A stretch of 64,000 nucleotides of DNA from Kribbella sp. NBC_01245 (GTDB lineage: Bacteria; Actinomycetota; Actinomycetes; Propionibacteriales; Kribbellaceae): assembly GCF_036226525.1 (NCBI RefSeq), contig NZ_CP108487.1, positions 8,184,001-8,248,000 on the forward strand, written 5' to 3'. Below the pieces are notes generated by a model that was not told the origin of the DNA, did no database searches, and saw only the letters and a program-made list of their open reading frames with translations. Below are positions 56,614 through 64,000 of this stretch, piece by piece. How positions within the stretch are numbered: the stretch's first letter is position 1; each line of letters opens with the position of its first letter. The position numbers were made by a program, and so were the translations under genes.

Positions 56614-56705
56614 CCTATTCCGAGGGTCGACCTGCGGAATGGGGGGTGGACTCGCCAGATTTGGCGGGTCGACTCCCCATTCCGGATGTCGACCCTCGGA
56701 ATAGG
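56614..56705. repeat. Hairpin C, 44-bp imperfect inverted repeat
   Basis: Arms 56614-56657 and 56662-56705 separated by four bases. The outer 18 bases are perfect (CCTATTCCGAGGGTCGAC), with about five mismatches in all. Confidence 0.8.
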
Positions 56706-56710
56706 GCGGG

Positions 56711-56790
56711 CGCTCACCGCTGCGGAGCCGCGCTCACCGCTGCGGAGCCGCGCTCGCCGATGTGGAGCTGCGCTTCCCGATTCGGAGGGT
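56711..56790 (+). repeat. 20-bp tandem repeat, four units
   Basis: CGCTCACCGCTGCGGAGCCG twice exactly (56711-56750), followed by two diverged units to 56790. Confidence 0.85.
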
Positions 56791-56964
56791 TAACCGCCGA
56801 GGTGGTGGGTTCGCCCTCGTGATCGGAGGGGTTAGCCCGGGATTTTGGCGGTTACGTCTGAGGTTCTGGGTTCCGGGCCGTTTACTTGGCACCGGAACCC
56901 AGGAGATGAGGGGATAACGCACGATTTGCGGGCGCCAAACCACCACGAAGACGCGCAGCTTCAT

Positions 56965-57021
56965 CTTCCTGAGCGAACTGGACGTTTTCAGGCGCGAAAA
57001 ACGTCCAGTTGACTCAGGAAG
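56965..57021. repeat. Hairpin D, 24-bp inverted repeat
   Basis: Arms 56965-56988 and 56998-57021 pair at 22 of 24 positions (CTTCCTGAG..AACTGGACGTTTT) around a 9-base loop. Confidence 0.8.
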
Positions 57022-57072
57022 CCGCATCACTGGCCATCCCAGAACGGAAGGCGTACGCAAACGGTCATACCC

Positions 57073-57211
57073 CACCCGGCCCCCTGATAGCCGGCCGCCT
57101 TTGGCCGGTTTGGGTCGGGTCAAGGGCGCGTTAGCGTCACCGTTAGGTGATGGAGCCCTTGACGCGGCCCGGACCGGCCTGACAATTCGCAAGAACTCAG
57201 GGGGCCGGGTG
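57073..57211 (-). repeat. 139-bp nested palindromic element, copy 2 (inverted)
   Basis: Reverse-complement counterpart of 56001-56139, same length. The outer stem is CACCCGGCCCCCTGA / TCAGGGGGCCGGGTG; the apical hairpin is TCACC-GTTA-GGTGA (57137-57150). Differences from copy 1 within stems are largely compensatory. Confidence 0.85.
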
Positions 57212-57346
57212 CCACCCCACCACTCACCACCCACCACGCCCAACAAACCCGAAGCCCGCCCGCACCCCAAGGCAATCCGGGACGCGAGGCGGGCTTCGAA
57301 GGCGACCGAAAAGCTTAAGCGCCAGAAGGTCCGACGACCCAAGCGG

Positions 57347-58348
57347 CTAGGCGGCCGGCTTCACCGGAGCCGGGACCCCGAAGGCCTTGGCGGTGTCGGT
57401 GAGGATCACCCAGGCACCCTGCAGACCAACAGCCGTCATCCACGTGATGTCCGAAACCTCGTGCACCTTAGGCGTCAGCGGCCCCCAAAGCGGGTTCGCC
57501 TTGAACTGCGCCTTGGTCTTCTCGCCCTGCCCCTTGTCATCGGCATAAACCGTCACGAAGATCGCATCGGCGTCAGCGTCCTTAATACGCTCAGCGCTGA
57601 TCTCCGCCGCGAAGTCCTCGACATCCTGGGACTTCGGCCGCGCCAGCCCGGCATCCTTGAAGACGATTCCCGAGAAGCTCGCCTTCTGATACAGCCGAGT
57701 CGGACCATCGAGGAACCGGACCACCGAGATCGTCGGATTACCGGCTTTCTTGTTGACCGCGTCGCCGACCGTCTTGGCCGCGGTCTCGTACTGCTTGAGC
57801 TCCTGCTCGGCGAGGGCATCCTGACCAAGGGCCTTGCCGACCATCCGGATGTTGTCCTTCCAGGTCGGGCCGGTGGTCTCGGACATCACCGTCGGCGCGA
57901 TCTTGGCGAGCTGGTCGTACAGCTTCTCGTGCCGGACCTTGGCGGAGATGATCAGGTCGGGCTTGAGGGCCTGGATCTTCTCGAGGTTCGGCTCGGCGAG
58001 GGTGCCGACGCTCTGCGCTTCCGCGGCGAACTTCGTCCGGTCGTCGCCGAGGTAGTCGGGCAGCGAGCCGTTGATCGTGCGGTACTCGGTGAAGCCGACG
58101 ACCTGGGTGTCCAGGCTCAGCGTCGCGTCGACGAAGCTGGCGTCCAGCGCGACCACGCGCTTGGGCTTGGCCGGGATGTCGGTCTTGCCCATCGCGTGCT
58201 CGACCGTGCGCGGGAAACCCTCGCCCGCTTGGCCTGCGGCCTTGTCGTCGGTAGCGCCGTCATCGGAACCGGAACCGCAGCCGGTGAGGGCGAGCGCGGT
58301 GACGGCGAGCAGGGCGGTGGCTAGGCGTGGAAGGCGGGGGAGGCGCAC
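57347..58348 (-). CDS. Iron-siderophore ABC transporter substrate-binding lipoprotein
   Basis: 333 residues from the GTG at 58348 (AGGAG five bases upstream). Lipobox LTGC (Cys near residue 24), then a class III (FecB/FepB/BtuF) binding fold: TVEHAMGKTDIPAKPKRVVALD, FVDATLSLDTQVVGFTEY, EKIQALKPDLIIS. Binds ferric siderophores for the FecCD permeases encoded divergently; a DtxR/IdeR-like box lies between. The exact siderophore is unknown. Confidence 0.93.
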   Translation of the reverse strand: MRLPRLPRLATALLAVTALALTGCGSGSDDGATDDKAAGQAGEGFPRTVEHAMGKTDIPAKPKRVVALDASFVDATLSLDTQVVGFTEYRTINGSLPDYLGDDRTKFAAEAQSVGTLAEPNLEKIQALKPDLIISAKVRHEKLYDQLAKIAPTVMSETTGPTWKDNIRMVGKALGQDALAEQELKQYETAAKTVGDAVNKKAGNPTISVVRFLDGPTRLYQKASFSGIVFKDAGLARPKSQDVEDFAAEISAERIKDADADAIFVTVYADDKGQGEKTKAQFKANPLWGPLTPKVHEVSDITWMTAVGLQGAWVILTDTAKAFGVPAPVKPAA

Positions 58349-58391
58349 GGAATCTCCTGAAGCATCGGTTACTGTTCCTGCACCCTACTTC

Positions 58392-58410
58392 ACGAGTAAG
58401 GCTTACCTAA
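58392..58410. promoter_or_regulatory. DtxR/IdeR iron box
   Basis: Read on the minus strand, TTAGGTAAGCCTTACTCGT matches the 19-bp consensus TTAGGTTAGCCTAACCTAA at 13 positions, with one half-site nearly perfect. It lies three bases before the permease ATG and 44 bases from the SBP start, so iron-loaded IdeR could repress both directions. Confidence 0.7.
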
Positions 58411-58413
58411 CCC

Positions 58414-59415
58414 ATGCCCAAATCGCGCCCGGTCGCTCCTGCGCTGGCCTTGCTGATCCTCGCGCTGATCGTGGCCGTGGCCGTGCTGGCCAGCCTCGCG
58501 CTCGGGTCCCGCTGGCTCGGGCTGGACGCGATTCCGCATGCGCTCCTGGAGTACTCCGGCCGCGACTCCGACGTCATCGTGCGCAACCTTCGCCTCCCGC
58601 GCACGGTCGTCGCCGTACTGGTCGGCCTGTGCCTCGGTATCGCGGGCGCGTTGATGCAGGGCCATACCCGCAACGCCCTCGCCGAGCCGGGCATCTTCGG
58701 CGTCAGCTCCGGCGCGGCCCTGGCCGTCGTCATCGGCCTGCAGGTCCGTGGCAACACTTCCATCGGTACGACGGTTTGGTTCGCGCTCGCCGGTGCCTTG
58801 ATCGCGACGTACGTCGTCCAGCGCCTCGCGACCCGCGGCAGTGGTGCCTCGCCGGTGGGCCTCGCGCTGACCGGGGCGGCAGTCGCGGCCATGCTCTCGG
58901 CGGTGACCTCGGCCATCGTGCTGCTCGACGCGGACACCCTCGACGGCTATCGCTTCTGGGCCGTCGGGTCGGTCGCGGATCGCGGGCTGGACGTCGCTGG
59001 GCAGGTGCTGCCGTTCGCCCTGGTCGGCCTCGTGCTGGCGATGATCAACGCGCGCAGTCTGGACCTTCTCGCCCTCGGGGATGACGTTGCCGCCGGCCTC
59101 GGGCTGTCGATCAAGCGCGCGCGTTTTGTCGGCCTCGCCGCGATCGGGCTCTTGACCGCGGCCGGTGTCGCCGCCTGCGGGCCGATCGGCTTCCTGGGCC
59201 TACTGGCGGGCCACGTCGCGCGGAGGCTCGTAGGCGCTCGCAACCTCTGGCTGATCCCGGCAGCAGGCCTGACCGGCGCTGCCGCACTAGTGACCGCTGA
59301 CCTGGCCGGACGGCTCATCGGCGGCGCTGGCGAAGTCCAGGCGGGAGTAGTGCTCGGACTGATCGGCGCGCCTCTCTTCATCCTGGTCGTACGTCGACGG
59401 GCGGTGGCCCTGTGA
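58414..59415 (+). CDS. FecCD-family siderophore permease, subunit 1
   Basis: 333 residues, about nine to ten TM helices. Family motifs RNLRLPRTVVAVLVGLCLGIAG, ALMQGHTRNALAEPGIFGVSSGAALAVV, LLALGDDVAAGLGLSIKRAR and CGPIGFLGLLAGHVARRLVG. Forms a heterodimer with the next gene product. No Shine-Dalgarno upstream of the ATG: the iron box directly precedes it. Confidence 0.94.
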   Translation: MPKSRPVAPALALLILALIVAVAVLASLALGSRWLGLDAIPHALLEYSGRDSDVIVRNLRLPRTVVAVLVGLCLGIAGALMQGHTRNALAEPGIFGVSSGAALAVVIGLQVRGNTSIGTTVWFALAGALIATYVVQRLATRGSGASPVGLALTGAAVAAMLSAVTSAIVLLDADTLDGYRFWAVGSVADRGLDVAGQVLPFALVGLVLAMINARSLDLLALGDDVAAGLGLSIKRARFVGLAAIGLLTAAGVAACGPIGFLGLLAGHVARRLVGARNLWLIPAAGLTGAAALVTADLAGRLIGGAGEVQAGVVLGLIGAPLFILVVRRRAVAL

Positions 59416-60473
59416 GCGTCGTGACGGCAACACGGCCAACAACGCCCGTCAAACCACGTCTAGTCGTCCTTGCCACGCTCTTCGCCGTACTGGCAGTTGC
59501 AGTCGCAGTGGTATCCCTGAGCTACGGAACGACCAAGATCCCGACAGGCGACGTACTGCGGGCACTGTTCGGCGCAGGTGACAGTGGCACGATGCTCGTC
59601 GTCCGGGAGTTCCGGCTGCCACGAGTCGCGACGGGTCTTCTAGTCGGTATGGCCTTCGCTGTATCGGGTGCACTGCTGCAGACGCTGTCGCGCAACCCGC
59701 TCGCCAGTCCGGACATCATCGGCGTCAACTCTGGTGCATCGGCTGCAGCGGTAGCGGTCATCGTCCTGGCTGGAAGCGCCGGTGGCGTCTCAGGCTTCGC
59801 AGCGAAGGTCGGACTGCCGCTGGCCGCTATAGCCGGTGGACTCATTGCCACCCTCCTGGTCGGTGTCCTCTCGCTACAGCGAGGTGTAGTCGACGCAGGT
59901 CGTGTGGTCCTCATCGGCGTGGGAGTAGCCGCTGCAGCCAACTCACTCGTCGCCTGGCTGCTGGTCCTCGGTGACGTCATGGACGCGGGCAGAGCCGCCG
60001 CTTGGCTCGCGGGTTCGCTAAACGCCAGGTCGTGGGCTGACGCAACACCTGTCGCCATTGCCGTCGTGGTGCTGGTTCCGCTGGCACTGGCCTTCGGACG
60101 CGACCTGTCGGCTCTAGTCCTCGGTGACGACGTCGCTTCGTCCCTAGGCGTTCGCGTGCCTAGGACGCGGCTTGCCCTGCTGATCATCGCCACCCTGCTT
60201 GCAGCCGTCGCAACAGCCGGTGCCGGGCCAATCGCGTTTGTAGCACTGGTATCCCCGCAGGTCGCGTTGCGCCTCGCCCGGACCGACCGCCCACCACTAG
60301 TCGCCACTGCGATGTTGGGCGGCCTATTCGTCGTACTGGCTGATCTGATCGCTCGAACCGGCCTCGAGACGCTTGGGGTCGGGCCGTACGAATTGCCCGT
60401 CGGGGTGGTCACCGCCGCCTGTGGTGCGCCGTACCTGATCCACTTGATCGGCCGTCAGCAGAAGGGACGCTGA
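59412..60473 (+). CDS. FecCD-family siderophore permease, subunit 2
   Basis: 353 residues, GTG start overlapping the previous stop (GTGA). Same fold: VREFRLPRVATGLLVGMAFAVSG, LLQTLSRNPLASPDIIGVNSGAS, LVLGDDVASSLGVRVPRTR, AGPIAFVALVSPQVALRLART. TM helices extend to the C-terminus. Confidence 0.94.
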   Translation: MSVVTATRPTTPVKPRLVVLATLFAVLAVAVAVVSLSYGTTKIPTGDVLRALFGAGDSGTMLVVREFRLPRVATGLLVGMAFAVSGALLQTLSRNPLASPDIIGVNSGASAAAVAVIVLAGSAGGVSGFAAKVGLPLAAIAGGLIATLLVGVLSLQRGVVDAGRVVLIGVGVAAAANSLVAWLLVLGDVMDAGRAAAWLAGSLNARSWADATPVAIAVVVLVPLALAFGRDLSALVLGDDVASSLGVRVPRTRLALLIIATLLAAVATAGAGPIAFVALVSPQVALRLARTDRPPLVATAMLGGLFVVLADLIARTGLETLGVGPYELPVGVVTAACGAPYLIHLIGRQQKGR

Positions 60474-60478
60474 AAACC

Positions 60479-61255
60479 GTGCTCGTCGAGAACATCACCC
60501 TCGGGTACGGCGCGGACCCGCCCGTCGTCTCGGGTCTGTCGCTGGAGGTGCCGGCCGGTCAGGTCACCGCCATCGTCGGGCCGAACGGCTCCGGCAAGTC
60601 CACCCTGTTGCGCGGGATGAGCCGCCTGCTCACGCCCACCAGCGGCCGGGTGGTGCTCGATGGCCAGGACATCCACCGCTTGCCCGCGCGGGAGCTCGCG
60701 CGCAAGCTCGGCATCCTTCCGCAAGGCCCAATCACGCCTGAGGGCATCACGGCCGCCGAGCTGGTCTCACGCGGGCGTCATCCGCATCGCGGTCTATTCG
60801 CGCGGCTCTCGTCCGACGACGAGCAGGCCATCGCGGATGCGCTGGCCGCTGTCGAACTGGCCGAGCTCAAAGATCGCCCGGTGGACCAGCTTTCGGGCGG
60901 ACAGCGCCAGCGGGTCTGGATCGCGATGGTGCTGGCCCAGGGCACCCAACACCTGCTGCTCGACGAGCCCACGACGTACCTCGATCTGGCCCACGCGGTC
61001 GACGTGATGAACGTCGTACACGCGGCCGCCCATCGCTCCGAGCGGACGGTCGTGGTCGTGTTGCACGACCTCACGCTCGCCGCGCAGTACGCCGATCATC
61101 TGGTGGTGATGGGCGAAGGCGTGATCGCCACCGAGGGCTCGCCGCGTGAGGTGCTGACCGAGACCGTGCTCGCGGACGTGTTCGGTCTGCGCGCGACCGT
61201 GGTCGAGGTGGGCGGCGCGCCGGTGGTGGTCCCGGATCGTACGCTGGGCGGGTGA
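60479..61255 (+). CDS. Siderophore ABC transporter ATPase (FepC/FhuC type)
   Basis: 258 residues. Walker A GPNGSGKSTLLRGMSRLL, Q-loop PQGPITPEGITAAELV, RGRHPHRGLFARLS typical of the FecE/FhuC group, signature LSGGQRQRVWIAMVLAQ, Walker B LLLDEPTTYLDL, H-loop VLHDLTLAAQYADHLVV. GTG start, six bases after the permease gene; overlaps the reductase gene by four bases. Confidence 0.95.
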   Translation: MLVENITLGYGADPPVVSGLSLEVPAGQVTAIVGPNGSGKSTLLRGMSRLLTPTSGRVVLDGQDIHRLPARELARKLGILPQGPITPEGITAAELVSRGRHPHRGLFARLSSDDEQAIADALAAVELAELKDRPVDQLSGGQRQRVWIAMVLAQGTQHLLLDEPTTYLDLAHAVDVMNVVHAAAHRSERTVVVVLHDLTLAAQYADHLVVMGEGVIATEGSPREVLTETVLADVFGLRATVVEVGGAPVVVPDRTLGG

Positions 61256-61911
61256 CGTACACCGCCCGTCGTATCGCGGGTCTGCTGGACGAGGAGTTGC
61301 CCTGGCTCTCCGTCCGCGCGGCCGACGCCTTGCCCGGGCCGGAGTGGATTTCCTGCGGCGCCCTGGTCGAGGAGCAGCAGGCGGGCGGTGACCCGACGGC
61401 GGAGTGGCGTGCGGCGCTGGCGCGGGAGTACGGCGAGCAGTATGGGGTGGAGCCGCCCGTGCAGGTCGCCGCGATGTTCGTGCTCATGTGGTACGTCGGA
61501 GTGCCTGCGCTCGTGGCGGGTCTTTCCGGCGCACTGACGGGCTTTTCGCCGGATGTGTCGCCGTCATCCCTCGCCTTCCGGCGCCACCCGACGCAGCACT
61601 TCCCGACTGAGATCGCGCTGCTCTCTGACCAGGTCGTCCCGCTCGACGTCGCGGCCGCGCAGCTGACCGAACACACGCGCGAATTCCTCGAGAGCTTCCG
61701 CCCCGAGGTGAAACTCAGCAGCCTCCAGCGGTACGGCGCGGCCGAGGACGAGCTGCGCCGGGCGATCCAGACGCCCGAGGACGCCGAGTTCGCGAAAGAC
61801 GCCGCGACGGCCTTCGGGATCGACCTCGATCAACAGGTCCGGACCTCTTGCTGTTTCTTCTACGTTTTGCCCGGTGTGACGCCTTGCGGAGGCTGTCCGC
61901 GGATCCGCTGA
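61252..61911 (+). CDS. FhuF-like siderophore-iron reductase
   Basis: 219 residues, GTG start overlapping the ATPase stop. The C-terminal RTSCCFFYVLPGVTPCGGCPR has the C-C-x10-C-x2-C pattern that binds the [2Fe-2S] cluster of FhuF-type ferric reductases. Central AAMFVLMWYVGVPALVAGL is a hydrophobic helix of the fold. It releases iron from imported siderophores by reduction. Last gene of the iron operon. Confidence 0.9.
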   Translation: MTYTARRIAGLLDEELPWLSVRAADALPGPEWISCGALVEEQQAGGDPTAEWRAALAREYGEQYGVEPPVQVAAMFVLMWYVGVPALVAGLSGALTGFSPDVSPSSLAFRRHPTQHFPTEIALLSDQVVPLDVAAAQLTEHTREFLESFRPEVKLSSLQRYGAAEDELRRAIQTPEDAEFAKDAATAFGIDLDQQVRTSCCFFYVLPGVTPCGGCPRIR

Positions 61912-61981
61912 CGGAATTTGTCGGTGGCCCCTGGCATTGTCCTTCGCATGGCGATGTCAACGAGAAGTAACCCGATGTCGG

Positions 61982-62010
61982 TTGTCCCTGTCGTAGGCCG
62001 CGGATAGGTT
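61982..62010 (+). promoter_or_regulatory. Candidate housekeeping promoter of egtA
   Basis: TTGTCC (61982-61987), 17-base spacer, TAGGTT (62005-62010). It predicts a start of transcription a few bases before the ATG at 62021, hence a very short leader. Confidence 0.45.
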
Positions 62011-62020
62011 CGCTAGGGAT

Positions 62021-63241
62021 ATGACCGAGACTCCGATAGGCCCCACCACGGACCAGATCGGCTCCCGCGAGGAGGCCGAAGGGTTCGTCGCAATGGTCTG
62101 TTTCAAGCACGGACCCCCGCGATTGCACGGCGTCGAGCTGGAATGGACGGTGCATCACGCGGACGATCCGCACCGCCCGCTCGACGCGGCACACCTGAGT
62201 TCCGCGCTGGGCGTTTACGCGCCCACCACCCTGGTCCCGGACAGCCCGCATCGTCCGCTCGGCCGGGGTTCTCTGGTCACCGTCGAACCAGGTGGCCAGG
62301 TGGAGATCTCCGGCCCGGCCGCGGCCTCGGTGTCCCAGTTGATCGAGGACACCGCCGCTGATGCCGCCGAGCTGACCGCCTTGCTCGCCGCCGCGGACCT
62401 GATTCCCGGCGATCACGGCCTTGACCCTTTCCGGCCACCGCGCCGACTGCTCGACGTTCCCCGCTATGCCGCGATGGAGCGTGCCTTCGAGCGACTCGGT
62501 CCGCACGGCCCTCGGATGATGTGCAGCTCGGCCGGCCTTCAGGTCTGCCTCGACGCGGGCGAGACCGCCCAGCGCTGGCAGGCGTTGCACGATCTCGGTC
62601 CGACCCTGCTGGCCCTGTTCGCGAATTCCAGCCATCGCGAGGGCGCCGACACCGGATGGGCCTCCGCGCGGACGGAGGCGACCTTCGGCACCTGTGCGCC
62701 CTTCACCGAGCCGCCGCCCAAGCCCACCGACGACCCGGCGGCGGACTGGGCCCGGACCGCGATGGAGGCGCCCGTATTGTGCCTGCGCCGGGGCGACAGC
62801 TGGGACGCGCCGGCCGGGCTGACGTTCGGCGCCTGGGCGGATGGCGCGCTGCCGGACGACCGCCCGACGTACGACGACCTTGACTATCACCTGTCCACGT
62901 TGTTCCCGCCGGTTCGCCCGCGCGGATACCTCGAGGTCCGCTACCTCGATGCACAGACCGGCGACGGCTGGATCGCGCCAACGGTCCTGCTGAGCGCCCT
63001 GATGTCCGGCCCGGACGTGGTCGACCAGGCGCTCGCCGCGGCCGAGCCCGCCGCCGGGCGGTGGCTGCCCGCCGCCCGTAACGGCCTGGCCGACGACCTG
63101 CTCCGGCAGGCCGCCCGCCAGGTGGTGGAGGTGGGTACAGGGGCGGTCGATCGCCTGGACATCGGCAAGGACCTGGCCATCGAAGTCGGGGACCGCCTGC
63201 ACTACATCGTCGACGACCTCAACGGAAGGCGAGCTTCATGA
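62021..63241 (+). CDS. egtA: Glutamate-cysteine ligase EgtA (ergothioneine pathway)
   Basis: 406 residues. GCS2-type ligase: ELEWTVHHADDP near the start, GSLVTVEPGGQVEISGP in the active site, MMCSSAGLQVCLDAG, LFANSSHREG and YLEVRYLDAQ. Makes gamma-glutamylcysteine, the sulfur donor used by EgtB in mycobacterial-type ergothioneine synthesis. Its ATGA overlap with egtB confirms the pathway. EgtC, EgtD and EgtE would be expected beyond the window end. Confidence 0.94.
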   Translation: MTETPIGPTTDQIGSREEAEGFVAMVCFKHGPPRLHGVELEWTVHHADDPHRPLDAAHLSSALGVYAPTTLVPDSPHRPLGRGSLVTVEPGGQVEISGPAAASVSQLIEDTAADAAELTALLAAADLIPGDHGLDPFRPPRRLLDVPRYAAMERAFERLGPHGPRMMCSSAGLQVCLDAGETAQRWQALHDLGPTLLALFANSSHREGADTGWASARTEATFGTCAPFTEPPPKPTDDPAADWARTAMEAPVLCLRRGDSWDAPAGLTFGAWADGALPDDRPTYDDLDYHLSTLFPPVRPRGYLEVRYLDAQTGDGWIAPTVLLSALMSGPDVVDQALAAAEPAAGRWLPAARNGLADDLLRQAARQVVEVGTGAVDRLDIGKDLAIEVGDRLHYIVDDLNGRRAS

Positions 63242-64000
63242 ACCACCACCAGCTGTCCGACCTCACCGCCGAGGGCCTGCGCGCCTTCGTCGCCGAGCAG
63301 CTGACCCGCTCGCGCGCACGAACGGTGCAACTCACCGACGCGGTCGATACCGACGACCTCGTCCGGCAGCACTCCCGCCTGATGTCGCCGTTGGTGTGGG
63401 ACTACGCCCACATCGGCAACCAGGAAGAGCTCTGGCTGGTCCGCGACGTCGGCGGCCGCGAGCCCGTCCGGCAGGACATCGACGAGTTGTACGACGCGTT
63501 CATGCACGCGCGTGCCGATCGTCCGGCGCTGCCGCTGCTCGGACCGGTCGAGACCAAGGCGTACGTGGTCGAGGTGCGGGACAAGGTCTTCGACGTGCTC
63601 GACCAGGTGAAGTTCGCCGGGCGGGAGCTGGTCGACAACGCCTTCGCCTTCGGCATGATCGTCCAGCACGAGCAGCAGCACGACGAGACGATGCTCGCCA
63701 CCCACCAACTTCGCGACGGTCTGCCGGTGCTCGACGCGCCGCTGCCCCCACCGGGCCGGCGATTGCCGTCGGCCGAGGTCCTGGTTCCGGGCGGCGAGTT
63801 CGTGATGGGGACGTCGACTGAGCCGTGGGCCCTCGACAACGAACGACCCGCACATCCGGTCCGCGTAGCGCCGTACTTCATCGACACCGTGCCGGTCACG
63901 AACGGCGACTACCTGGCCTTCGTCACCGGCGGTGGGTACGACGATGAGCGCTGGTGGTCCGCGAACGGCTGGGCTCATCGGCAAAAGGCGAACCTCGTCG
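63238..64000 (+). CDS. egtB: Hercynine oxygenase / sulfoxide synthase EgtB, 5' part
   Basis: 254 codons before the window ends. DinB-like domain first: WDYAHIGNQEELWLVR carries the first iron His, and IVQHEQQHDETML the other two (HxxxH). The formylglycine-generating-enzyme-like domain then begins with VPGGEFVMGTSTEP and DNERPAHPVRV. EgtB is a non-haem iron enzyme that joins hercynine and gamma-glutamylcysteine with O2. SD GGAAGG lies within the egtA end; ATGA overlap. Confidence 0.95.
   Translation, partial: MNHHQLSDLTAEGLRAFVAEQLTRSRARTVQLTDAVDTDDLVRQHSRLMSPLVWDYAHIGNQEELWLVRDVGGREPVRQDIDELYDAFMHARADRPALPLLGPVETKAYVVEVRDKVFDVLDQVKFAGRELVDNAFAFGMIVQHEQQHDETMLATHQLRDGLPVLDAPLPPPGRRLPSAEVLVPGGEFVMGTSTEPWALDNERPAHPVRVAPYFIDTVPVTNGDYLAFVTGGGYDDERWWSANGWAHRQKANLV

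Larger units (their letters stand above)
55829..57346. other. 1.5-kb gene-free palindrome-rich region
   Basis: All open frames here look like by-products of repeats. In order it contains hairpin A (55865-55954), a 139-bp palindromic element (56001-56139), 24-bp degenerate repeats with a run of 21 G (56163-56440), hairpin C (56614-56705), a 20-bp tandem repeat (56711-56790), hairpin D (56965-57021) and an inverted second 139-bp element (57073-57211). Confidence 0.75.

Noticed and set aside
55013..57346. Prophage or prophage remnant
   Set aside because: Only one lysin-like gene; no integrase, terminase, capsid or tail genes and no att repeats were seen.

Overview
The window is high-GC actinobacterial chromosome. 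It carries WhiB1, a SigR/RsrA redox switch, an RsbW/SigF pair, actinobacterial-type 2-oxoglutarate decarboxylase (kgd), PdtaS, ergothioneine genes and the tiny actinobacterial ribosomal protein bL37. The gene set looks like Propionibacteriales, most likely Kribbella or a close relative; the genus is an inference from gene style, not from a search. No rRNA, tRNA, CRISPR array, intact IS element or prophage was seen.

Layout. 1-4.6 kb: three translationally coupled secreted carbohydrate-active proteins sharing nearly identical F5/8-type-C (discoidin) modules, one with a GH8 catalytic domain and one with a parallel beta-helix. 4.6-11.3 kb: an ECF sigma factor fused to its own zinc-finger anti-sigma region, a transmembrane helix and three extracytoplasmic repeats; a degenerate GGDEF protein; an unknown gene; a frameshifted secreted protein; a 98-bp dispersed hairpin repeat; an SRAP protein; and a 164-bp nested palindrome. 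11.3-14 kb: a hydrolase, sigR-rsrA behind a clear SigR promoter, and an LppX-type lipoprotein. 14-19.5 kb: two tandem HTH-NB-ARC-TPR (STAND) regulators. 19.9-23 kb: bL37 and a coupled membrane HD-GYP / pseudo-HD pair. 23-33 kb: mostly housekeeping and signalling genes: acetate-type symporter with DUF3311 partner, PdtaS kinase, whiB1 behind a CRP-like site, RsbW/SigF, and a GH109-type oxidoreductase. 33-39.6 kb: polar amino-acid ABC transporter, malic enzyme, oxidoreductase, GNAT and a divergent WhiB. 39.6-46.2 kb: a cation exchanger divergent from an ArsR regulator across a near-perfect operator, an AAA ATPase, and kgd with a coupled DUF6104 gene. 46.5-54 kb: DUF3052, a FadR-type regulator, two tandem ABC-F ATPases behind a leader that looks like a translation attenuator, and a three-gene L-fucose-type catabolic operon. 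54-57.3 kb: a RibD-like reductase, an endolysin-like LysM protein, then 1.5 kb of gene-free, palindrome-rich DNA. 57.3-64 kb: an iron-siderophore uptake locus under a DtxR/IdeR-like box, then egtA-egtB; egtB runs off the window.

The most unusual material is non-coding. Two 139-bp palindromic elements at 56001-56139 and 57073-57211, in inverted orientation, show compensatory base changes. They bracket other hairpins, tandem repeats and a run of 21 G. The ABC-F leader, the frameshifted secreted gene and the 164-bp palindrome are further candidates for new biology.
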